From: JBGOUJ01 sp041477005
Lineage (GTDB): Bacteria > Acidobacteriota > Terriglobia > Bryobacterales > JACQDG01
DNA length: 8,382 nt
NCBI GenBank assembly: GCA_041477005.1
Contig: JBGOUJ010000345.1
Coordinates: forward strand, 1 to 8,382
Direction: 5' to 3'
Shown: one piece after another, positions 1 through 5,805 of the stretch
Position numbering within the stretch: position 1 is the first letter of the stretch
Layout: every line of letters starts with the position of its first letter
Notes under the pieces: generated by a model
What the model was told of the DNA's origin: nothing
Database searches by the model: none
The model's input: the letters and a program-made list of their open reading frames with translations, nothing else
Made by a program: the position numbers and the translations under genes

Positions 1-198
1 CCGCAGAGGAACGGAGATAATCGCCGATAATAACCAGGTCTTCCCCGGCGTTTGTCGGCGGTTCCCAGAAGCTGCATCACAGCCCCGTGGGCCAATCCCA
101 ACCATAAAGGCCTCGGCTCGCTCCCCTCAGGCCCGTTCCGTAGGAGCAAACGCCCTTCAGCATTCCGATCTTCAGCTCTTCGCTCGCCAGCACAAGCG
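1..198. other. Left-edge stretch with no callable gene
   Basis: I find no supportable gene here. On the plus strand one frame stays open from the left edge to a TGA at 236-238, but it has no recognisable motif and its end runs into the heptamer repeat. On the minus strand a frame beginning near an ATG at about 82-84 and another frame without a start both run off the left edge; neither resembles a family I know. A weak inverted repeat (CGCCGA at 22-27, TCGGCG at 55-60) has a 27-nt loop and is probably chance in GC-rich DNA. This is most likely intergenic DNA, or the very edge of a gene that lies outside the window. Confidence 0.5.
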
Positions 199-282
199 GC
201 TGACGGCTGATGGCTGGTTGCTGACGGCTGATGGCTGATAGCTGATGGCTGATAGCTGATGGCTGATAGCTGATGGCTGATG
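199..282. repeat. Heptamer tandem repeat array, 12 units
   Basis: Twelve consecutive 7-bp units fill this stretch with no gaps. In order the variants are GCTGACG, GCTGATG, GCTGGTT, GCTGACG, GCTGATG, then alternating GCTGATA/GCTGATG to 275, and a final GCTGATG. The invariant core is GCTG; only positions 5-7 vary. The central part is a clean 14-bp higher-order repeat (GCTGATGGCTGATA), which suggests expansion by slippage or unequal exchange of a two-unit block. Degenerate copies continue to about 303 (GCTGCTT, then TCTGACG, then GCTGCC), up to the stop codon of the permease at 304. The period is not a multiple of three, so it is not a coding repeat in one frame. There are no spacers, so it is not a CRISPR. 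Function unknown. Confidence 0.93.
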
Positions 283-303
283 GCTGCTTTTCTGACGGCT
301 GCC

Positions 304-2520
304 TTACTCGTATCTCAGGGCAACCATCGGATCGACGCGCGACGCCCGTCGGGCGGGCAGGTAGCCGGCCAGAACCGCAACCGCCAGCAGCAGCAATGTG
401 GCCGCCGTGATAGTCAGCGGATCGGCAGGCGTCAGCCCGAACAGGCGGCTCGAAACCAGCCGCGCGGCGGCCAAGGCGGCGGGCACGCCGAGCACAATGC
501 CACTCAGCACCAGCAGCAGCGTTTCCTGCAGAACCAGCCGGATCACGTCTCCCTTCTGCGCGCCGAGAGCCATGCGGATGCCGATCTCGTTGGTGCGCCG
601 GGCCACGGCGTAGGCCATGATGCCGTAGAGACCGATGGATGCCAGCAGGGCTGCGACGGCGCCGAAGAAGCTCGACAGCACGGTGATCAGGCGCTCCTGG
701 ATCAGTGATTGGTCGACCAGCTCGCTCAGCGTCCGCGCGCTTAGCACCGGCAGATCCTTGCTGACCGCCTGTACCTCGCGTCGAATCGCGGCCAGCACCG
801 CCTGTTGGCCGCCCGCCGTGCGAATCACCAGGTTGGCCGTATCGGGCTGGCCGATCGGGTGGAAAAACGGCACATAGAAGCGGCGCGGCGGTTGGCGCCG
901 CAGACCATTGTTTTTGACGTCACGAACCACCCCAACCACGCGGAAGTCGGCCCGGGTGCTGGGAAATTCGTCGGTGATGCGTTTGCCGATCGGGTCGGTA
1001 TCGGGGAAGTAAAAGCGGGCCAAGCTCTCGTTAATCACCCCGACTCGCGGCGAGTTCTCGGTGTCCTCGGGACCGATCTCGCGCCCTTTCAGCATCGGAA
1101 TGCCGAGAGCGGAAAAATAGTTAGGTCCCACTTGATCGTACCGCGCTTGCAAATTCTTCCCGTTTGGCGGCGTGTAGCCCTCGACTGAAATCGGGTCCAC
1201 CGAGTCGGAGCCGCTGAAGAGGCCGTTGTGCGAAAGGCTCGCCCCGCGCACGCCGGGAATGGCCGCGATCCTTTCCAGCAACTGCCGGTAGAGGCCCGGG
1301 ATCTGCGAATGCCCGTAGCCGGCGGCCACCGGATCGATCCGGATGAGCAAGAGACCTTCCCGGCTGTAGCCGAGGTCTACGGCCAGCAGGTTGCGAAGGC
1401 TGCGCACGAACAGACCGGAGCCAATCAGTAATATCAACGATAAGGCGACCTGCGATACCACCAGGGCTTTGCCCAGCCGATGGCGCCGGCCGCCGGCCTG
1501 CCGGTCTCTTATGGCGAACGTCAAGTCCACCGCCGTCGCCCGGAGCGCCGGCGCCAGCCCGAACAGGATCCCCGTGAGCAGCGAAACGGCGCCGGTGAAA
1601 CCAAGAACGCGGCCGTCGGGATGAAGATCGAGCGGGATGACGGTGGATCCGTTGGAGACGAGGACCAGAAGAAGATGGCTGCCCCAGGAAGCAAACAGCA
1701 GACCCAGCGCCCCGCCCAGCAGCGCGAGCAGAACGCTTTCAGTCAGCAACTGCCGAATGAGCTGCAAGCGCCCGGCGCCCAGGGCCAGCCGAACCCCAAT
1801 CTCCCGGCGCCGGGCCGCCGCGCGCGCCAGCAGCAGGTTGGCCACGTTGGCGCACGCAATGAGCAGGACCAGCCCGACCACCGCCATCAGGATCAGCAGC
1901 GGCTCGGAGAACTGCTGCCGCACGGTGGATACCCCGCGGCTGCCGGCGTGCAACGCGATTCTCTGATCCAGCAGGTCGCGGCGCCTCTCGGGCGTCAGGC
2001 GCTCCGCGCCGGCCTGGGCCGCCAGCGTTTGCTGCCACTCCACATTGATGCCAGCCTCGGCCTGCTGCTGCGAGATGTCCGGTTTCAGCCGGGCTACGAT
2101 CTGCAGCCACAGAGTTTCCGGGTCCCTTAGGTAAGACCGCCCGGGAATGACCTGTGCCTGCATCATCATCGGCAGCCAGAAATCGGGCGACACCCCGACG
2201 GCCTCGCCAAAAAACTCGGGCGGCGTCACCCCGATGATCGTGAATCGGGTCTTGTTTAGCCGCATCGTCTTGCCGATCACGCCGGGATCGAGGGCGAACC
2301 GCCGCTTCCAATAGCGGTAGCTCATCACGGCAACCGGCCGCCCGCCGGGGACCTTGTCATCCTCGGCGGAGAATTCGCGGCCGGCGACCGCGGGCACGCC
2401 CAAGACGGAAAAATAGTCGCCGGAAACCAACTGTCCAACGGCTTTTTCAGCGCCGCCCCCGGAGCCGGGCTCATCGAAACTGACGTCGAAGCGGCTGATG
2501 TTACTCTGGACCGCGCACAT
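304..2520 (-). CDS. ADOP permease, large C-terminal open piece
   Basis: This is the longest open piece of the broken permease, 738 residues counted from an internal methionine that is unlikely to be a true start. Residues 1-205 are most of the first MacB-like periplasmic core (GDYFSVLGVPAVAGREF and RYWKRRFALDP are typical). Hydrophobic segments at about 207-229, 261-285 and 306-326 form the first FtsX block, with REIGVRLALGAG between them. A membrane segment at 352-373 opens the second half. A second periplasmic core spans about 380-600 (NYFSALGIPMLKGREI). Segments at about 611-637, 664-687 and 703-722 form the second FtsX block with NEIGIRMALGA. The tail PARRASRVDPMVALRYE is the standard family ending. 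This part shows no stop codon, missing domain or odd composition, so the lesion at 2572 is either recent or not real. Confidence 0.75.
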   Translation of the reverse strand: MCAVQSNISRFDVSFDEPGSGGGAEKAVGQLVSGDYFSVLGVPAVAGREFSAEDDKVPGGRPVAVMSYRYWKRRFALDPGVIGKTMRLNKTRFTIIGVTPPEFFGEAVGVSPDFWLPMMMQAQVIPGRSYLRDPETLWLQIVARLKPDISQQQAEAGINVEWQQTLAAQAGAERLTPERRRDLLDQRIALHAGSRGVSTVRQQFSEPLLILMAVVGLVLLIACANVANLLLARAAARRREIGVRLALGAGRLQLIRQLLTESVLLALLGGALGLLFASWGSHLLLVLVSNGSTVIPLDLHPDGRVLGFTGAVSLLTGILFGLAPALRATAVDLTFAIRDRQAGGRRHRLGKALVVSQVALSLILLIGSGLFVRSLRNLLAVDLGYSREGLLLIRIDPVAAGYGHSQIPGLYRQLLERIAAIPGVRGASLSHNGLFSGSDSVDPISVEGYTPPNGKNLQARYDQVGPNYFSALGIPMLKGREIGPEDTENSPRVGVINESLARFYFPDTDPIGKRITDEFPSTRADFRVVGVVRDVKNNGLRRQPPRRFYVPFFHPIGQPDTANLVIRTAGGQQAVLAAIRREVQAVSKDLPVLSARTLSELVDQSLIQERLITVLSSFFGAVAALLASIGLYGIMAYAVARRTNEIGIRMALGAQKGDVIRLVLQETLLLVLSGIVLGVPAALAAARLVSSRLFGLTPADPLTITAATLLLLAVAVLAGYLPARRASRVDPMVALRYE

Positions 2521-2917
2521 GCCGGCGAAAACCGGGTTGTGATCGTGGAGCTGCTCGAATTCCGGGTAAGATAAAGATGGATCGCGTTCCCCGCTCGCTC
2601 GACTCGCTGGCGATCATACTGGCGCCGGGGTCGGAAAGGATCACGAGCTGCTCCGGGTCCCGGATCGGCAATATCTTGAGCAGCACAGCGTCAACCAGGC
2701 TGAAGATCGCCGTGTTGGCCCCGATGCCGAGTGCGAGCGACAGGACAGCGACAGCGGTGAACCCCGGACTGCGGCGTAATAGGCGCAGGGCGTGGCGCAC
2801 GTCCCGCCAGAGTCGTTCGAGCGATGGCAATCCCCACATTTCGCGACAAACCTCCTTTACGAAAGTGACGCTGCCTAAGGCCCGCAGCGCCGCATAGCGG
2901 GCTTTGTCCGGCGGCAT
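2501..2917 (-). CDS. ADOP permease, N-terminal open piece
   Basis: The first 115 codons (2917-2573) carry the end of the permease prefix region (MPPDKARYAALRALGSV) followed by LRLLRRSPGFTAVAVLSLAL and GIGANTAIFSLVDAVLL, the hallmark first transmembrane segment of MacB/ADOP permeases at about residues 50-80. After codon 115 the frame leaves the family and reads proline- and arginine-rich nonsense for 23 residues to a TAA. If translated alone it would give one membrane segment with no periplasmic domain and would not be a working permease. The ATG at 2917 has only a weak GAAG upstream. The matching prefix-like sequence ahead of it shows that the ancestral start lay further upstream. Confidence 0.6.
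   Translation of the reverse strand: MPPDKARYAALRALGSVTFVKEVCREMWGLPSLERLWRDVRHALRLLRRSPGFTAVAVLSLALGIGANTAIFSLVDAVLLKILPIRDPEQLVILSDPGASMIASESSERGTRSIFILPGIRAAPRSQPGFRRHVRGPE
2572..2572 (-). other. One-base frameshift site in ADOP gene
   Basis: On the minus strand the sequence reads TCC ATC TTT A TCT TAC CCG. The A (T on the plus strand at 2572) is one base too many: without it the codons give S-I-F-S-Y-P-E-F, the usual start of the periplasmic core in this family. The context is neither a long homopolymer nor a classical slippery heptamer. This argues against programmed frameshifting and leaves a mutation or a base-calling error. Confidence 0.8.
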
Positions 2918-3013
2918 CCCGGCTTCGATGTTCTGCTGGGTTTCGATGTCGAGGTGGGCGCGGATCTCGTCATCGGGATCTCCGAAGAGATAGCGAGGGA
3001 CGGCGGGGCGGGC

Positions 3014-3042
3014 TTGCCGTCGGCCGTGGGCTCGCCTATGAT
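3014..3042 (+). promoter_or_regulatory. Sigma70-like promoter for transporter-sulfatase operon
   Basis: The -35 box TTGCCG (3014-3019, 4 of 6 to consensus) and -10 box TATGAT (3037-3042, 5 of 6) are separated by exactly 17 bp. Transcription would start near 3049, leaving a leader of about 67 nt before the ATG at 3116. The element lies in the spacer between the divergent permease remnant and the transporter, where a promoter for the rightward operon is expected. The call rests on sequence match only. Confidence 0.55.
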
Positions 3043-3115
3043 CGTCCCATATGGAACGGCGACAATTAAGGAACCGGAGGGTCTCGCGGAGCGCGCCGGC
3101 CCGGGTGACGCAGCC

Positions 3116-4408
3116 ATGAGCGCCATCTCAACTGCAGCCCGGCAGGACGTCAGCTCTCCACGCGGTCAGATGAAGATTGTCGGCCTGATGGTGGCTCTGA
3201 GCGCGATGAGCTACTTCAACCGCACGATCATGTCGATCGCCGGGCCGTCCATCATGAAGGAGTTCGATATCTCGCCGCCGGCGATGGGCACGGTCTACTC
3301 GGCCTTCCTGGTCAGTTACACGATCCTGATGACCCCCGGCGGTTTGGTGGCCGATCGCTTCGGGCCACGCTGGGCGCTGGCCGTCACCGGGATGGGGACG
3401 GCGCTGTTCACCGGGCTGACGCCCCTGGGGGCCCGGCCGGGCCTGGGAGCGATCCTCGGGGTGGTGCCGGCGCTGTGGGTGATGCGGTTGATGGTCGGGG
3501 TCTGCACCGCGCCGCTCTACCCCGCCTGCGGCCGTCTGACGGCAAGTTGGTTCCCGCCCGGGAGCCGCGCCCGCGTCGTGGGCGCCATCATGGCCGCTTC
3601 CGCTCTGGGCAGCGCCATCTCCCCGATGCTCTTCGTGGCGCTGATGGCCCGCTTCGGCTGGCGCGAGTCGTTCTGGATAGCGGGCGCTGCGACGGCGGTG
3701 CTGATCCTGCTGTGGTTCGTGAGCGTGCGCGATCACCCGGCGGACGCCGTCTCCTGGGCAGCGCCCGCGCTGGCCGCCGGGGAAAGCCGGTGGCGCATGC
3801 TGGCCAGCCGGAATATGGCTCTGCTGACGATCTCCTATTTCTGCCTCAACTATTTCGAGTACATCTTTTTTTACTGGATCTACTACTACTTCGGCGAGAT
3901 CCGCCACGTGGGCGCGGCGGAGAGCGCGGCCTACGTCACCATCCTGATGCTCACCATGGCGGCAATGACTCCGTTCGGCGGATGGATCAGCGACCTCCTG
4001 GTCAGCCGCCTCGGGATCAAAACAGGCCGCCGCGTTGTCCCCGTGGTCGGAATGACGCTGAGCGCTATCCTCCTCTGCGCCGGCGCGAGCGGGGTCGGCG
4101 TTGCGGCGACGGTAGCGCTGCTCTCGCTCGCGTTCGGCTGCGCGGGCAGCGCGGAAGGGCCTTATTGGGCTTCCGCCATCGACGTCGGCGGCGGCAGCGC
4201 CGGCGCCGCCTGCGGCATTCTGAATACGGGGGGCAACTTTGGGGGCACGCTGGCGCCCATCATTACGCCGCTGATCGCCCTCCACTTCGGATGGAGCTGG
4301 GGCCTTTACTTCGGCAGCCTGGTCGTGCTGATCGGCGTAGTGGTATGGTTCTGGATCGACCCGACCGCCCGGGCTGCCAAGACCTCCACGGCCTATGCTG
4401 ACGCGTAG
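3116..4408 (+). CDS. MFS transporter, anion:cation symporter type
   Basis: This 430-residue, twelve-helix major facilitator protein of the inner membrane belongs to the ACS group (relatives: DgoT, ExuT, GudP), which imports sugar acids and other organic anions. The start at 3116 is chosen because GGGTGA (3103-3108) lies 7 nt before it and the family's first helix begins about 20 residues later. The frame is open back to an ATG at 2954, but that would run antisense into the permease and add no family sequence. Visible markers are SYFNRTIMSIAGPSIMKEF (32-50, helix 1), motif A GGLVADRFGPR (75-85), the helix-4 region MRLMVGVCTAPLYP (123-136), and the glycine-rich GAACGILNTGGNFGGTLAP (363-381). 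Arg36 and Arg124 match the substrate-binding arginines of DgoT, but the DgoT protonation residues Asp46 and Glu133 align with Asn35 and Thr131. Its end overlaps the sulfatase gene. Substrate unknown. Confidence 0.9.
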   Translation: MSAISTAARQDVSSPRGQMKIVGLMVALSAMSYFNRTIMSIAGPSIMKEFDISPPAMGTVYSAFLVSYTILMTPGGLVADRFGPRWALAVTGMGTALFTGLTPLGARPGLGAILGVVPALWVMRLMVGVCTAPLYPACGRLTASWFPPGSRARVVGAIMAASALGSAISPMLFVALMARFGWRESFWIAGAATAVLILLWFVSVRDHPADAVSWAAPALAAGESRWRMLASRNMALLTISYFCLNYFEYIFFYWIYYYFGEIRHVGAAESAAYVTILMLTMAAMTPFGGWISDLLVSRLGIKTGRRVVPVVGMTLSAILLCAGASGVGVAATVALLSLAFGCAGSAEGPYWASAIDVGGGSAGAACGILNTGGNFGGTLAPIITPLIALHFGWSWGLYFGSLVVLIGVVVWFWIDPTARAAKTSTAYADA

Positions 4409-5753
4409 AGATTTCCTGGCGGCGGGATCGGCCGGCGCGCTCGGGTCCCCCGCGGCGCCGAGATCGGGCCGGCCCAATTTCGTGATCTTCCTTACCGACG
4501 ACCTCGGCTGCCACGATCTGGGCTGCCTGGGCGCCCGCGACCTGAAGACCCCCCACATCGACGCCCTGGCCGCCTCCGGCGCGCGATTCACCAACTGGTA
4601 CGCCAATGCGCCCGTGTGCGCGCCGTCCCGCGCGGCCTTGATGACCGGTCGCTATCCGATCCGCGCCGGCGTGCCAACCAACGGCCCGCCCTTGCGTCCG
4701 AGCGAGCGGACCATCGCCTCGCTGCTGAAGCCGCTCGGCTACGCGACCGGCATCACCGGCAAGTGGCACCTTGGCTCCACGCCCGACACCGTCCCCAACG
4801 CCCACGGCTTCGACTCTTTCTTCGGCTTCCATTCCGGCTGTATCGACTACTACTCCCACCGCTACTATTGGGGCGAGCCGCGCCAGGTCAATTACCACGA
4901 CCTGTGGCGCAATCGGAACGAGATCTTCGAAGACGGCCAGTATTTCACCGAGCTCATCACCCGCGAAGCAAAACGCTTTCTGGCGGAGAACCGCGCGAAG
5001 CCGTTTTTCCTTTACGTGCCGTGGAACGGCGTCCACTACCCGATGCACGCGCCGAAAAAATACGTCGAGCGCTTTGCCGGACTCGAACCGGAGCGGCAAC
5101 TGTACGCCGCCATGCTGGCGGCGGTGGACGACGGCGTCGGCGAGATCGTCGGGACCCTGAAGCAGCTCGGCCTGATCGAGAATACGATGATCTTCTTCGG
5201 CGCCGACAACGGCGCCACGCGCGAGCCTCGCGCCGGCCTCCGTCAGCAGCCCGCCCAGGGCGGCAGCAACCAGCCGTTTCGCGGCAACAAGTTCAGCGCG
5301 TTCGACGGCGGCATGCACGTGCCGGGCATGCTGAGCTGGCCGGGAGTGATCCCGCCCGGCCAGGTGATCCGCGAGATCGGCTGCCATATCGACCTGCTGC
5401 CGACGATCTCGAAAGCCGCCGGCGCGGCGCTGCCCGGTGACCGGACGATCGACGGCCGCGACATCCTCCCGATCGCCACGTCGCGCGCCGGCTCGCCTCA
5501 CGAGGCCATCTTCTGGTCCTCCGCCGGCCAGCTTGCCGTCCGCCGCGGGAGATGGAAGCTGGTCAAAGACGGCTTCCTGGCCGACGGCACGCCGCAGGGC
5601 AGGAAGAAGCTCGAAGGTGACGACGCCCTGTTCCTCTCCGACCTCGAGCAAGACCCCGGCGAGTCGCGCAACCGCCGCCACGATGAGCCGGCGCTGGCCG
5701 ACGAGCTTCTCAGCCTGGCCGAGAAGTGGCGGCAGGAAGTGGAGGGGAATTGA
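4395..5753 (+). CDS. Tat-exported cysteine-type sulfatase (S1 family)
   Basis: A 452-residue type I sulfatase that hydrolyses sulfate esters using a formylglycine made from cysteine. The signature CAPSRAALMTGR is at residues 75-86, with Cys75 the residue to be converted. Other active-site residues are in place: Asp35 and Asp36 (DDLGCHDLG), Arg79, Lys123 and His125 (GKWHLG), His214, Asp271 and Asn272 (GADNG), and Lys299 (GNKFS). The body resembles the arylsulfatase A/GALNS group. The N-terminus MLTRRDFLAAGSAGALG is a short twin-arginine signal, so a periplasmic location is expected; the catalytic domain starts by residue 26. The start codon lies inside the preceding transporter gene (14-nt overlap) with no strong ribosome site of its own, which implies translational coupling. 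The modifying enzyme (FGE or anSME) is not in the window. The substrate cannot be read from the sequence. Confidence 0.95.
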   Translation: MLTRRDFLAAGSAGALGSPAAPRSGRPNFVIFLTDDLGCHDLGCLGARDLKTPHIDALAASGARFTNWYANAPVCAPSRAALMTGRYPIRAGVPTNGPPLRPSERTIASLLKPLGYATGITGKWHLGSTPDTVPNAHGFDSFFGFHSGCIDYYSHRYYWGEPRQVNYHDLWRNRNEIFEDGQYFTELITREAKRFLAENRAKPFFLYVPWNGVHYPMHAPKKYVERFAGLEPERQLYAAMLAAVDDGVGEIVGTLKQLGLIENTMIFFGADNGATREPRAGLRQQPAQGGSNQPFRGNKFSAFDGGMHVPGMLSWPGVIPPGQVIREIGCHIDLLPTISKAAGAALPGDRTIDGRDILPIATSRAGSPHEAIFWSSAGQLAVRRGRWKLVKDGFLADGTPQGRKKLEGDDALFLSDLEQDPGESRNRRHDEPALADELLSLAEKWRQEVEGN

Positions 5754-5776
5754 GGCGCCGGCTGGCCTCCTATAAT
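5750..5776 (+). promoter_or_regulatory. Candidate promoter for EntS-like MFS gene
   Basis: A perfect -10 hexamer TATAAT (5771-5776) sits 29 bp before the ATG at 5806. The best -35 partner is TTGAGG (5750-5755), with a short 15-bp spacer, overlapping the sulfatase stop codon. Transcription would start near 5783 and give a leader of only about 23 nt. The perfect -10 in GC-rich DNA is notable; the -35 is uncertain. Confidence 0.45.
5752..5769 (+). terminator. Small hairpin at the sulfatase stop codon
   Basis: GAGGC (5752-5756) can pair with GCCTC (5765-5769) around an 8-nt loop. It overlaps the last two bases of the stop codon and ends just before TATAAT. There is no T-tract, so it is at best a weak attenuator or a transcript-end stabiliser, and may be chance. 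Confidence 0.2.
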
Positions 5777-5805
5777 GGATCAGCAGGCCCTCCCGCTGAG
5801 CGCTC

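Larger units (their letters stand above)
304..2998 (-). pseudogene. ADOP-type orphan ABC permease, frameshifted
   Basis: This locus encodes an ADOP permease: two MacB-like extracytoplasmic core domains, each followed by an FtsX-type membrane block, with no ATPase in the same gene. Related MacB/FtsX permeases transmit ATPase work to the periplasm; the role of ADOP proteins themselves is largely unknown. Reading on the minus strand, the frame from upstream runs to codon SIF (2581-2573), then breaks. Removing the single base at 2572 restores FSYPEFEQL and joins to the downstream frame, giving about 870 residues from the ATG at 2917, a normal family length. The same frame extends upstream of that ATG into a permease prefix-like segment (YLFGDPDDEIRAHLD, from about 2992), but no ATG, GTG or TTG occurs before an in-frame TGA at 3128-3130. 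The C-terminus is intact, ending PARRASRVDPMVALRYE. A degraded gene or an assembly error would both explain this; two separate defects favour decay. Confidence 0.8.

Noticed and set aside
1..84. Possible partial gene leaving the left edge on either strand
   Set aside because: The frames are too short, lack a confident start or motif, and cannot be told from chance in this window.
199..282. CRISPR array
   Set aside because: Units are 7 bp and contiguous with no spacers; this is a simple tandem repeat.
280..708. Plus-strand frame of 142 codons beginning in the repeat
   Set aside because: It starts inside the tandem array and runs antisense to the well-conserved permease C-terminus; its Gln/Arg/Gly-rich product has no family features.
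2563..2581. Programmed ribosomal frameshift in the permease
   Set aside because: No X-XXY-YYZ slippery heptamer or clear downstream stem is seen, and recoding is not known to me in this family.
2954..3115. Upstream ATG at 2954 as start of the first MFS gene
   Set aside because: It would overlap the permease coding sequence antisense, lie before the best promoter, and add 54 residues absent from the family. The ATG at 3116 has a good ribosome site 7 nt upstream.
3128..4606. Long minus-strand open frame (492 codons) opposite the first MFS gene
   Set aside because: It is rich in Arg, Ala, Gly, Gln and His with no hydrophobic segments or family motif. It mirrors a clear transporter and is a typical GC-rich shadow frame.
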